From Siphonodentalium dalli (Eukaryota; Mollusca; Scaphopoda; Gadilida; Siphonodentaliidae), in assembly GCA_032622095.1 (NCBI GenBank), contig CP136066.1, positions 110,879,319 to 110,943,318 on the forward strand: a stretch of DNA of 64,000 nt. Direction: 5' to 3'. Below the pieces are notes generated by a model that saw only the letters and a program-made list of their open reading frames with translations, did not search any database and was not told the origin of the DNA. Numbering within the stretch: the first letter of the stretch is position 1; each line of letters starts with the position of its first letter. Shown here one piece after another: positions 23,441 through 35,640 of this stretch. The position numbers were made by a program, and so were the translations under genes.

Positions 23441-26262
23441 TACAAGACAGTCAAAGACTGTGGGGTCGCTCACCAGACTGCAAAAACTGATGAGACTGGG
23501 ACTCTGGAGACCACAATAGTCAGAACTTTTCATAAGCACTTTGAAAAAAGTAGATCTAAACACGATATGTGGCTAGAGAGGCTTCAGTAGTGTACAGTGG
23601 GTAATTTCAAGGTGAATATCCACCATGAAATTGCCCACTGATCACCCCCCTCCTCCAGCTCAACAAGTCCCCTCCCAACCGAGCTCCAGACTCCCAAGTC
23701 TTGGGTTGGAATTTCACAACCGACATCTCAAACTTTCTCAATTTTTGGAAATTTCCAATCTCACAAGCACCTTTTTATAAAACCATTTAGACATGTTTGA
23801 AGCCCATTTATCCATGGACCCAAAACACCATACATGTATGTCAGATTAATCAGTTAGGTAGTTCCAAGGAAGATGTTTTAATGAATTTGGTATTTCAATG
23901 ATTTTTTAAACACAAAATTGTTAACTCCCCATAGCCCCCCGTCATTTCTTAACAGGTTGACCTGATGTTAACAAATCTGAATATCAGTCACTAAAGGATC
24001 ATCCATACTATATGTAAGCTAAATAGTCCAACCTCTCTTGAGAAGACAATTTAAGAATGACTATAGAGACATACAGTTATGTCCCTGGTCCCACCCTATT
24101 TAACCTGATGACCACATCTGAATAAATTTCAATACCAGACACCAAAGAACCCTTCATACTAAATATCAGCAAAATAGACCTGTTAACATTTGTGGCGATT
24201 TCGGTCGAACAGTTTAACCCGAAGTAGGAAAATGTGGACTGTTACTGGTTGAAAAATCAAATCTACAGCCTCATTGCCTCCACCCAGGCAGCTTAGAAAT
24301 CAATAGGAATCTATATATTATTATACCAGTATCAAACAGCATACATACAGGTAGGGTGGGTGGTTGAGAGTTAAATCTCTTATCTCTGCCCTTATTTGAA
24401 CAAATGTGAATCCCCATCTATGAGATCTATTCATCTAGAAATTTCAAACGGTAGATTTTAAGAGTTGAAGAAAACTGATTTTCCTCAAAAGTTTCCTAAA
24501 AATGACCTCACGTGTACAAATCTGAACCCCACAAACCAAAGAACCCTCCATACCAAAAGCTAAATAGGCCTGATGGTTTCTGAAGAATTACTATGGAGGG
24601 AAAGAGTTATGGCCCTGGCTTCTCACCTATATGACCTGATGAACTCATTTGAACAAATCTGAATGTGAGTCAAAATATATAAACCATTTCGGTCTTTAAT
24701 ATGTATGTGGAGAAGAACAAAATTGATAGACAAATTCAATCCAATATACCCCCCCCCCCCCAAGTTTTCTTTGCAAATCAGGGTATAATGAGTACAACTG
24801 GATAGGTGGTGGTTAAGAATATAATAGTGGAACAGCCAAGCCTGAATATAGTGTCTGACTTTTGCAGAATGAGGTCACTAAAGGGTGAATTTAGTGCTGC
24901 AATCCTGTAAGGTGGGCTAGCATCACCAAATTCACCCTCTGTGGACCTCATTATGCTTGGGCCTCAACTGCCATGGGAGACATAGGAACAGATTGAAGTT
25001 GTCCAGTTAATTGGTGATGTGCACCCATTGGGCACTTCAATTATCAATTTTATCTTCTGACAGCAAATTAGGGAATATAGAAACTGAACAGAAGGGAAAA
25101 AGTAAGTAGAAATGTCAATTTAAGACCTGTATACTTCCCTGAAGATGAGGCCTAAGCAGAATGAGGTCCCTGGAGAGTGTATTTGGTGATGCTAGCCTAC
25201 TGTGCAGAGTAGCATCACTAAATCCACCCTCTGGGGACCTCATTCTGCAAATGTCAGACATACAGCATTTTGTTTTGATATGATATGTTAATGATACACA
25301 CAGAGCATGACTGTTTACACCTAGCTGTCACCCAGCTAGATAACATCTGAATTGATGACTGTTATTAACTCTTTCTGTCTGGGGCTAATACCATACTTTA
25401 TGGATGTTACAAGGTGTCAGTTTTTCTAATAAATTTTTTCTTGACTGCAGTGGGTGCAGGGCTACGCAGATGGGGGGGGGGGGGGTGGTAGTGGGGACAG
25501 GGGTGTAGAGGGGTGAGGAGGGAAAGGGGTGGAATGGGGTGTTTTGTGTCTAAAAAAATACAAAAAATCAGGGGTTAAAATGAAAAAAAATATTTTTGTA
25601 TTGGTTCATTTTGAATTGTGATTTGTTTTTTGAATTGAGCAAGGATTTAAATTCAACAATATTTGAAATATTTTTTTTTTTTTTTTTTTTTTTTAAGTTA
25701 TGTTCCTGACATGGCCCCTATTTGACACACTGACCCCATTTGAACAAATCTGAACCCCAGTCACACAAGGACCCACCATACAAAATATTAGCTAAATCGG
25801 CCTGATGATTCTGGAGAAGAAGTCATTCTAATAATTACTAGGGAGAATAGAGTTATGTCCCTGATTCTGCCCCTATTTGACCCAGTGACCCCATTTGAAC
25901 AAATCTGACCCCCAGTCACTCAAGGACCTTCCATACCAAATATAAGCTAAATAGGCCTGATTATTCTTGAAAAGAAGTTGTTTTAAGAATTACTATGGCG
26001 GGATAGAGTTATGGCCCTAGCTTCGCAACTATTTGACTCAGTGACCTTATTTTAACAAATCTGAGTCTGAGTCAAGCAGGGAACATCCACACCAAATATG
26101 AACTCATTTGGCCTTATGATACTGGAGAAGAAGATGACTGTTGACGGACGGACGGACGGACGGACGGACAGACGGACGGACGAACGGTCAGACGGACGGA
26201 CGGACGACGGACGAGGAGTGATGACTATAGCTCCACCGGAGACTTCGTCTCAGGTGAGCTAA
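23441..26262 (+). mobile_element. Rolling-circle-like (Helitron/Helentron-derived, pearl-type) element inserted in a family A element
   Basis: Begins 'tacaagacagtcaaagactg' and ends with the hairpin 'gagacttcgtctc', a short spacer and ctaa, next to host 't'. The undisturbed family A sequence ('tttatataagagaat') shows that no target duplication accompanied the insertion. The interior is a tandem series of degenerate units of about 150-170 bp ('gagttatggccctggcttc', 'tgaacaaatctgaa', 'cataccaaatat'), a poly(T) run, and an ACGG/ACAG microsatellite at about 26143-26213. A hairpin plus a CTRR-like end and insertion between A and T fit rolling-circle transposition. The 5' end lacks the canonical TC. 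Confidence 0.65.
24852..25260. mobile_element. Double-hairpin inverted element nested in the rolling-circle-like element
   Basis: The outer ends tgtctgacttttgcagaatg and its complement at 25236-25260 pair. Within, 24865-24957 and 25157-25249 are each a roughly 93-bp hairpin of the same sequence ('gcagaatgaggtc...gacctcattctgc'). Between them 'gcttgggcctcaac' pairs with 'gatgaggcctaagc'. It is 409 bp in all, non-coding. Confidence 0.7.
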
Positions 26263-27252
26263 TAAGAGAATACACTGGTACAAGATCGGTAATGCTAAAC
26301 CAACAGAGCCTTGGGTTAAATGTGAAAGGTGTGACCTGGACATGGATTACTTAGGTTAAGAGAGTCCAATTTAAGTTTACAATAATAATGTGTCAAATTC
26401 TACCAATAATATAGTATACAGATAAGCCACCACACTGCTGACCCATTAATATCAATTATATAGAAGAGCTGTCAACAAATCACAGGAATTGTTTATGTTG
26501 AAAACTGACCTGTCTATTAAACCAATAACAATTATAATGATCTCAGACCATCTGAAGATATAACTCTGCAGCACAGATGTCCATGTCTACTGTTAATATC
26601 ATGTGATGTTTATTGTTGAATCTTTATTTTAAATTAGATACCATAGCCTTCTTTATCAGATTATTTGCACACTGGCATAAGAGACATCAGAAAATAATAT
26701 AGCCTTATCAATAGCTAAGTAGTCCAAAGGCATGGGATAGAATTGGTGAATTGGATTTAATGTTTCTCCAAACAGATTTACCAGTACATAACACAAGATT
26801 TTGGACAGATTTAAACAAATTTGGTGAGGTGATTCGGGGTACCCTTGGCAGAGTTATAATTGTGTTAGTTTTTCAAATTTGTTTAACTTAAAACAAAAAT
26901 TGTTTTTAATTATTTAAAAAAAAGAAGATTGGGAAACTTTTTATCAACTTGTATCATAATCATCAATATCTAAATGAAAACCAATGAAAGAGTCAATGAC
27001 ATTTTGTTTATTATTATTATAAAACATAATTATTTTTTTTATTTTTTTTTTTACGAAAAAGGGTCATAACTCCTTTAAAATAAATTGGATCGAACCCATA
27101 TTCAAACTCGAACTGTATTTTGGGCTGAGAAACGTATATACAAAATTTGGTTCCAATCAAATAGAAAATGTTAGAGTTATAGCATTATGCCCAAAGTGTC
27201 TACGGACATTGACACTATGTGTACCATACTATGGTATAGGTGCACATAAAAA

Positions 27253-27719
27253 GTTTTATCTCATGCAGAGTACAAGAAAAATATATCAAACGTGGTGTGC
27301 CCCTTTAATATTTCAATTCACATTTGTAATCAATTGAAATTAATGTCCAATAAATCTACTAAACACAATCACATTATTAATCTCCAATAGTAATGCTATT
27401 AAACCATGAAACCAGATTATGCCTTTAAGATGGAATTTAAATAACCATGCATCTAAAATATATAGTAGAAACATTCCATCTGTGCTATCTCAGCATATGG
27501 TCAGAGATACTTTATAGAGTATAAAGTATATATGATATGGCCAACACATCCCCTAGTAGTTAATTATCTCAATGCAAGAGAGAGACAATTCATGGCATTG
27601 TAACTGGATACTATCTCTGTGTGCAAAGACAACCTCAGACCTGATTTATAGGATTCTATTTGGACAGTGCAAACTGGGTATCTTTGATATATTTTAGCGA
27701 TGAATAAAATAATCAAAAG
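27253..27719. other. Intergenic sequence; nothing recognised
   Basis: No supported feature. Confidence 0.4.
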
Positions 27720-28230
27720 ACCATAACTCCATTAAAATTTTTCGGATCAAACCCATAATCGAACTCGATCTGTATTTTGTGTTGAGAAACTCACATACAA
27801 AATTTGGTTCCTATCAGTTGAAAAATTGTAGATTTATTGAAACATGCATAAATTCTATGTCAAAGGGCCATAACTCCATTAAAAAATATCGGATCAAACC
27901 GGATTCGAACTCGATATGTATTTTGGACTGAGCAACTCGCATACCAAATTTGGTTCCGATCAGATAAAAATTGTTTGAGTTATGACAGCATGCGTGAATT
28001 CGAAGTAAAAAAAGGGCCATAACTCCGTAAACTAAACTCGGATCAAACCCATATTTGAACTCGATCTGTATTTGGTGCTGAGAAACCCATATACAAAATT
28101 TTGTTTCGATCGGATAGAAAAGTATTGAGTTATCGCACCATGAGTAAAGTGTCTACGGACAGACAGACAGACAGACGGACGGACGGAGACATTATGTTTA
28201 CCATACTATGGTATGGGTAAACATAAAAAA
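27720..28230 (+). repeat. Pearl-type tandem-core array with microsatellite and hairpin
   Basis: Three core units start 'ccataactcc' near 27721, 27868 and 28016, followed by a (gaca)n(gacg)n tract at about 28158-28188 and the terminal hairpin 'tgtttaccatactatggtat' continuing into 'gggtaaacataaaaa'. It is the same family as 1481-2029. The minus-strand open frame across it reflects repeat composition. Confidence 0.75.
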
Positions 28231-30672
28231 GAACACAAATTTCAAAATGTTCAGGTGGATTTCTTCTGTTTCTTTTCTGGTGGAAGTCATGCTGATGTTG
28301 GTGTTTAATTGTACCACAGCCTCAATTTATAGTCACTGGTGGAATTGGAAATGCCTAGCTCAATAGCAAGGGCCCAGAAAAAAGTTTTGTCACAAAAGTG
28401 ATAGACTGATGTCTGATACTGTATATGAAAACAATATACCAAGGGCAATACAGACCAACTGGGTAGGAAATGCTGCACTTCGACTGCTTTTCGGCTATGA
28501 GCATTTTACACACAAAATTTGAGCAACATATATCTAGTGCGACTGCAGTCAATCAATGTCAGTCCTGGAGCCCATCATTTTGATCACTTCGGGCTCTGTG
28601 TGACATCAAACTCTATCGTCACAAGTTGTGGTGTGTGTGCATATATAATATATATATATATATTATATAACTTTAACTTAAAACAAAAATAAACACAAAA
28701 CGCATTGTCTGTATTAACTTTTTTGGAATTGGTATTTCTAATCAAATCAAATCAAATAAGCTCAGAGCATCTGATAATTTAGTTGCAAAAATCAAGGAAC
28801 ATAATTAAATAGGCCCCCCCCCCCCCTCCCCGCCCTCCAGCCTCTGCCATGGTGGATACACAATTATATATTATATCAAAATATTTCAAAATAACACCAT
28901 GCTCCAAGATATTTATAAATGATACAACTAGCAGGGATTTGTGCAAGGGGGTAGAGGGTTCAGAAAATTAACTGTTATTAATACAGCCACTTGCTGGGTT
29001 AATTAATAAGTCTAAAAGAACTGCACTGGCAAAAAAACCCAGGGGTTCAAGCATTTCTACAGAGTGCATGCATTCTCTGACTGTGTGTTAAGTCCTGGCA
29101 GCCTGTGAATGATCTGATTCAAATTAGTCAGTAGTGTGTATATAGGATGTTTTCCCCCCCACATAGATCCAACAGGTGGTTGATCTGTTTGTGTGGTGTC
29201 AGTGGCTAGCTTAAAGCAAGGGCATGGGGATAACAGGAAGGAAGTACTATCAAGAATATCTTGTACCAATATTATAAGCCAGTGGTTTGCCCAGGGACTG
29301 ACTTTGGGCATCCTTCCCATATTTATTTTAACCCTTAATAAATGAATATGCACTGACATATATGATTCATTTGCATGGATGTTCAGCTGTATAATAAACA
29401 TCATGCACTTGTTCAAGGAATGATAGTCAAGTAACTGCATGACAATCAGTGTTCAAATTGTTAGCACTTTGCAAACTGAATACTCACTGATGGGTAGTTT
29501 AGTTTTTATTCCCAATGATTCCAAGGATATTCAGGAATAACTTAAAACAATTCTGCTAACCAGTGCAAAAGCATAGTATACATAGTAATTAGGAAATGAG
29601 TGCCTGTTTGACAGATGTGGGGGGGGGGGGGTGAGCACATAGAAATTTCCAACTGCACCCAACACTTGACACCCCACAAAGGTTGATAATGTTCTAATTG
29701 ATAGCTATTTCAGAGCAAATTTTTTATAAAAAGTGGGAAAATATGCGACTGTTGGCCTAAAAATCGACATATTTCCCACTAAATACGGGTTGTAAAAATA
29801 ATCTATGAGATCAATTTCAACAGAGGCATGAAGTTTCCGACTGTTGAAAAATTTGACCAAATATGTCCGAACTTCTGTCAACATGTACCGAGCTTCGGTG
29901 ATCGCATATTATATGTTGTAAAAACTCATATTAGCAGAGGGAAAGGTGTTATACTAAAGGTTGTTCCATCCCATTGGTCTAATGATCACCAAGTGACTTG
30001 CATAATACAACCTTGTGGATAATAAACACTTCATTGCCATATCCGATTTGAAGCTTCCCAAACATAAATTTTAAACTGTTATCTTCTATACATTGCCCAC
30101 ACTTGGCCTCAGTCTTTGCCTCAGAAACTGAGATAGTAGATACATGTAGTAGGCTTTAAATATCCCCACCTCCTCTTACAGCTTATAGGCCCAACATTCT
30201 TTCACTATGCAACATTATATAGTTTTGGCTCTGTATAAGATTGTGTGTATCCTCATAATTTATATCTGTGACATAACTGCCATAATTATGGCTAGTAAAT
30301 TGCAACTTCCTCATCACAACCTTAGCAAAGTAGATACCGGTAGACATAAGACTATATCACCACATATGTCCCAGACAATAGTCTAACATGTCAACACTGG
30401 GTGAAGTTGTTGACTATTGCTATGAATTAGAAAATACATGTACTTGTAGTCTGTGTATCTTGCAGCATTAATATTACCTTTCATTTCTTCCTTAATTAAC
30501 AAATCTGCCCATTTTGGCAATTTTTTTGCTAGAAAAGATAGCAGGCTTTAGTAGGATTTTTGGTAAAATGTACGGATTTTGGCCATAATTTTGCAATAAT
30601 CTGAATAAAGTTATGACAAACTTTGACTACAATCAATGCAATTTGCAATGGCAAATATCCAATTAAATGATG
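28231..30672. other. Intergenic sequence up to the gap; no gene supported
   Basis: Contains poly(C) near 28814, poly(G) near 29620 and a TA-rich palindromic tract near 28645-28670. Open frames (for example 29057-29440 minus) show no domain or splice context. Confidence 0.4.
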
Positions 30673-30772
30673 NNNNNNNNNNNNNNNNNNNNNNNNNNNN
30701 NNNNNNNNNNNNNNNNNNNNNNNNNNNNNNNNNNNNNNNNNNNNNNNNNNNNNNNNNNNNNNNNNNNNNNNN
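30673..30772. other. Assembly gap of exactly 100 N
   Basis: One hundred consecutive undetermined bases. A round number of this kind is usually a scaffold join of unknown size rather than a measured gap. It separates the two copies of the large duplication, so their relative order and distance are not proven by contiguous sequence. Confidence 0.98.
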
Positions 30773-31312
30773 AGAAAATTCACTGCAACAATTCAGAGAG
30801 ATAACTGCATGAGGTTTTGATTGGAAGATTGAAATTTTAGCATGTGTTTCGATCATGGGACATGCTTTTTTTGGAAGTTTTCACAAGCGTTTTACTTACT
30901 TTGTCTTAACTTTCACAAAATTCGAATTTCGTGGCATTCTGTGCAAAATTCCACTTCCGTATGTAGATCTATTTCGAGAAAACAAGTTCGGCGGCAAATA
31001 AACGAAGTCTGAGAATTTGATTCCTCATATCTGGGAAATGCTGTTTCGGACAAACTTTCGGTGTATATAGCCCAGTATAGTAATTGAAAATATGTGTTGG
31101 TACGTCAATACTGAATCAGGATTGTTTCTAATTAATGGCCGTGTGCTCAGCTATAAGGGCATACATATCTCCGTTCAATAAGATAGCTGTTTTTTATAGG
31201 ATGAACACAGATCATGGGACAAGGGTTTCCTCATTAAAGTAGAATCACCCTGTTGTCATGATACGGCTTCAGGATTAGTGTACACAGAATCTCCAAAATA
31301 TTATAATAAAAA
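30773..31312. other. Sequence after the gap; nothing recognised
   Basis: No supported feature. Confidence 0.4.
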
Positions 31313-33252
31313 CAAGAGCTACGCTGGGCGTGCAAAATACGCCCTCTCTTGGGTCGGTGGAAACTGGTAAAAAAAAGGGGCATAACTCTGGTAAAAAATT
31401 GGCGGACGGAACTCAAATTTGAACTTGACCTGTGTTTTTTGGTGGGAGAAAGTAATATACCAAATTATCATTGAATCCGATAAGCTCTAGTAAAGTTATC
31501 ATCCGGACAACAAATTTCAGGGATTTTCTAAGTAAAAATTACGTCAAATAAGGGGCATAACTCCGGTGAAAATTGGCGGACGGAATCCAAATTCGAATTT
31601 GAGCTGTCTTTTCTCCTAATAAACCCACATACCAAATTTGATTGAAATCGGTTCACTCTAACTAAAGTTATCATCCGGACAACAAATTTCAGGGATCTTC
31701 TAAGTCAAATTACGTCAAACAAGAGCTACGCTGGGCGTGCAGTATACGCCCTCTCTTGGGTCGGCGGAAACTGGTAAAAAAGGGGCATAACTCTGGTAAA
31801 AATTGGAGGACGGAACTCAAATTTGAACTTGACCTGTGTTTTGTGGGAGAAAAGTAATATACCAAATTATCATTGAATCCGATAAGCTCTAGTAAAGTTA
31901 TCATCCGGACAACAAATTTCAGGGATTTTCTAAGTCAAATTACGTCAAATAAGGGGCATAACTCCGGTGAAAATTGGCGGACGGAACCCAAATTCGAACT
32001 TGAGCTGTCCTTTCTCCTAATATACCCACATACCAAATTTGATTGAAATCGGTTCACTCTAACTAAAGTTATCATCCGGACAACAAATTTCAGGGATTTT
32101 CTAAGTAAAATTACGTCAAAAAAGGGGCCATAACTCTCGCAAAAAATTTCGGATTAAAACGAAATTCGGACTTGAGCTGTATTTTGATACATGTAATCCA
32201 CAAAAAAAACGGGTTTTGTGTATAAGCATTCCAAAATCGAGTTATCATCCGGAAACCAAAAAACATAAGAAAAACTGAATTTTCTGAGTCGAAAAAGGGG
32301 CATAACTCTGCCAAAAAATGGTCGGACAGAACCCAAGTTCGAACTTGACCTGTGTTTTGATGGGAGAAAGTAATATACCAAATTTGGATTCATTCCGATA
32401 AACTATACTAAAGTTATCATCCGGACAACAAATTTCAAGGATTTTCTAAGTAAAAAAAATGTCAAATAAGGGGCATAACTCTGGTGAAAATTGGCGGGCG
32501 GAACCCAAATTCGAACTTGAACTTACTTTTCGGCTAATAAACCCACATACCAAATTTTACTAATTTTGGTTCACTCTAACTAAAGTTATCATCCGGACAA
32601 CAGGTTAACGGACGCCCGCCCGCCCGGACGGACAGACCAATACTATATACGGCCTTTTTTTCAAAAGGGCGTATAAAAAGGGGCCATAACTCTCGCAAAA
32701 ATTATCGGATTAAAACGAAATTCGGACTTGAGCTGTATTTCGATATATGTAATCCACAAAAAAAACGGGTTTTGCATATAAACATTCCAAAATTGAGTTA
32801 TCATCCGGAAACCAAAAAAACATAAGAAAAACTGAATTTATGAGTCGAAAAAGCGGCATAACTCTGCCAAAAATGGTCGGACAGAACCCAAGTTCGAACT
32901 TGACCTGTGTTTTGGTGGGAGAAAGTAATATACCAAATTTGGATTCATTCCGATAAACTATACTAAAGTTATCATCCGGACAACAAATTTCAAGGATTTT
33001 CTAAGTCAAAAAACGTCAAATAAGGGGCATAACTCCGGTGAAAATTGGCGGGCGGAACCCAAATTCGAACTTGAACTTACTTTTCGGCTAATAAACCCAC
33101 ATACCAAATTTTATTAAATTTGGTTCACTCTAACTAAAGTTATCATCCGGAAACCAGGTTAACGGGACGGCCGGAAACCAGGTTAACGGACGGACGCCCG
33201 GACGGACAGACCAATACTATAATACGGGCCGTTTTTTCAAACGGGCGTATAA
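31313..33252 (+). repeat. Compound pearl-type array (acaagagctacgctgggcgtg type)
   Basis: Starts 'acaagagctacgctgggcgt' with 'atacgccctctcttggg', restarts with the same motif at 31720, and ends twice with a (c/a)cgg-rich tract plus 'agggcgtata' or 'acgggcgtata' (about 32665 and 33250), complementary to the start. Core units of about 165-180 bp carry 'ggggcataactc', 'aattcgaacttga', 'cataccaaat' and 'aaagttatcatccgg'. 32119-32665 and 32685-33240 are near-duplicates, so the array has grown by segmental copying. Minus-strand open frames here reflect repeat composition. Confidence 0.7.
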
Positions 33253-34012
33253 TTATAGGAGTGTTCAGACGAGTCCGTTTTGTTGGGATATATGCAGCAG
33301 CACTATAGGCACCCAATTGAGTGATTTTATTCAAATGCAACACATTCCTTATATACAGCATCGAAGCACTTGAACCATGACGTCTTGTCTTATAGTTCTT
33401 GTTTTCAATTGATCAAAATTAGATATTACATGTATTATAAACATCACTTCCTTATAACAGATAGATGGATTTGCAATATTGCATTGTGTGTTCCCATATC
33501 AAAATTAACAGCTATACAATCCCAATGCTCCGCGTTATAATGCAACAGACATGTGTCATAGTAAACAGATCAACGGACCCAACTTGAAAGCAACACAGTC
33601 GTCTGAACGCTACTTAAGTTACCTACCAGAAACGTAAATCGAATTACCCAGGATCTCAAAATCTCACCTGTCAATCAGGTGATATCTTTTAATTATAATG
33701 TGTATGTTGTTGTTGTGAATTAGTTTAAATATTATTTATTCCATGAACTATTGTTGTAAATTGATTTTGGAACCCTGAATACATCTTTAATTGGTATCAG
33801 ATTATGAAGTGAGCGGCTTCTAATATGATTCTATAAGACTAAATACAGGAAATATAATTAGGTTGACAAATACAGGAAGCAATTCAGATAGAAGTGAATG
33901 CCGATTAAGGGTCTATATTTTCTCGGTTAATCGTCCTGTATTTGAGAGTGAATTGAGCCAATATCAGTGATAGGAATTGAAGAAATGCGTGTTTTTAGGC
34001 TTCTTGTTTTCT
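33253..34012. other. Intergenic sequence; nothing recognised
   Basis: No supported feature. Confidence 0.4.
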
Positions 34013-34016
34013 TTAA

Positions 34017-34351
34017 CCCTTTGGCGAGTAGAACGACATATATGTCGTCTATCGGTTGAGGAGTAGAACGACATATATGTCGTTTCAGGAACTGTTATTT
34101 TACGTAGACATAACTTCAATAAATCATCTGATTTATAAATGATTTGTATAGGAGTTATTTTGATTAATATAATGTCCCAAATGTATAAGTGCAATCGATT
34201 ATGATAACGCACGTTAACAAAAAATGCACATAAATTAAAACGAATTATTGGACCTTTTTGACCCGAACTTGTTAATAATTATTGCTATGACGTTGACGTT
34301 AAATTTACTCATGACGTCATGTATATGACGTTACAGATACTCTCCAAAGGG
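34017..34351. mobile_element. piggyBac-like MITE, family ccctttggcgagta
   Basis: CCCTTTGGCGAGTA at the left and TACTCTCCAAAGGG at the right are inverted with one or two differences, flanked by TTAA (34013-34016 and 34352-34355). The left part contains a tandem pair of 'gagtagaacgacatatatgt' units, each holding the palindrome acgacatatatgtcgt. 335 bp, no coding frame. Confidence 0.8.
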
Positions 34352-34369
34352 TTAATGTTATGAGCGTTC

Positions 34370-34660
34370 GGCCATACTTGCAACTTTTGTCAAGCTTCAC
34401 AAGTCTAATGAAATGTTATTGACACTATATAGCTCAATTTGGAAGGGGTAATTTGATGTATTTATATAGTCAATACATTTGGGCGACAGTGTGTGCCAAT
34501 GGATTCGAATTTGAAATCAAAGATGGCTGCAGGTGGCCATGTTTTTTTAACAAATTTCGGAAAAAAATTTATGGCTCCCATCTAGAGGTCACACTGAAGA
34601 TCCATAAGAAGTTTGGTGATGTGACCTGTAGAGTATGCTAACGGAAGTGATGACGGATCA
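34370..34660 (+). repeat. Repeat family C fragment
   Basis: Carries 'gtgtgccaatggattcgaat', 'ggtggccatgttttt', 'cccatctagaggtcac' and 'gaagtttggtgatg', as at 15250-15790. It seems to be one element with 35060-35640, split by the family E sequence between them. Confidence 0.55.
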
Positions 34661-34749
34661 TGGATATACAGACTCATGGATGATGGCTGCCAACTCATAG
34701 CAATATCTCAAACTTTACTTCGTCATGTTGAGCTAAAAAAGTGTATCTC

Positions 34750-35040
34750 TTCAATCCCTTTCTTTACTAATGGATTCTTCCATTCAGTTATAAAAGTACG
34801 GTATGTGTTGGGATGGTCTATCATTCATTTGAAGGGGGGGTGTTCATTGAACATTGAACAGATGACAGATAGGCGAATGACAATACACAGATGGGCGAAT
34901 GATAATACACAAGATAGGCGAATGATAATACACAGATAGGCCAATGATAATACAAAGTTCAGAACGATTCATTTTCAATAAGTTCAGCAAATGGCATATG
35001 GTCGTTGAACTTATTATGTGGACATTATGCAGAGCTTTCA
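34750..35040 (+). repeat. Repeat family E copy with an internal short tandem array
   Basis: Matches the reverse complement of 22880-22985 in 'ctttactaatggattcttcc' and 'attcagttataaaagta'. It contains about four units of 'aggcgaatgataatacacag' at about 34870-34955 and ends in an inverted pair 'aataagttcagcaaatg'/'gttgaacttatta'. It appears inserted within family C sequence. Confidence 0.5.
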
Positions 35041-35059
35041 CCTGTAGCTGATACGTTCG

Positions 35060-35640
35060 ATATTGAATTGAAAATGTCAATGACACTGTAGCTCAACTTG
35101 ATCGGGGGATTTCATGTGTTAGTCAATGGAGCAATTAGGAATGCGGAAAGTTGAAATGTCTAAGTAATACTAGATGTCAATACGAAGATATATATATATG
35201 GTCACCCCGAAGATCAATATGAAGTTTGGTGATGATCAGATGAAGGATGTGGTCTGAAGGGTGTGCCATAGGATTTAATCATGCTAAGAGTAAAGTCTAA
35301 GATTTCCGCCAACGGCCATGTTTTTCATCGAATCAATTTTCAAATTCGATAGTTCCAATCTATAGGTGATTCTAAACATGCATGTATATTTTCAAAACTA
35401 TTCTCCAATAAATGCGGGCTCAAGGGTGTGCGATGGATTAAAATTTGAAATCCAAAATGACTGCTGGTGGCCATGTTTTTTAATGAATTTCGGGATGGCT
35501 CCCATCTAGAGGTCACCCCAAAGATCCATATGAAGTTCAGTGATGATTGGATGAGGGAGGTGGCCTGCAGGGTGTGCCGAATGATTTAGTCATACAAGGA
35601 GTAAAATCCCAGATAACCTGTGGGTATACCGGGACCTGGA
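35060..35640 (+). repeat. Repeat family C, tandem units
   Basis: Three units containing 'ggtcaccccgaagatc(a/c)ata', 'gaagttt(g)gtgatgat' and 'gatgaggga(g/t)gtggcctg', matching 15250-15790. Confidence 0.6.

Larger units (their letters stand above)
23266..27252 (+). mobile_element. Diverged element of family A, split by a 2.8-kb insertion
   Basis: 23266-23440 and 26263-27252 together align with 444-1145, from the gccgatcacgatcggc palindrome through 'gggttaaatg' to the terminal 'ggtataggtgcacataaaaa'. Identity is clearly lower than between the two large duplication copies. The interruption 23441-26262 is described separately. Confidence 0.7.

Noticed and set aside
27814-28020. Minus-strand open frames with recurring 'RYFLMELWPF'-like or 'KRGRILHAQRSSC' text in tandem-core arrays
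   Set aside because: The recurrence follows from the repeat unit itself, frames shift and stop between units, and the same unit occurs in non-coding contexts throughout.
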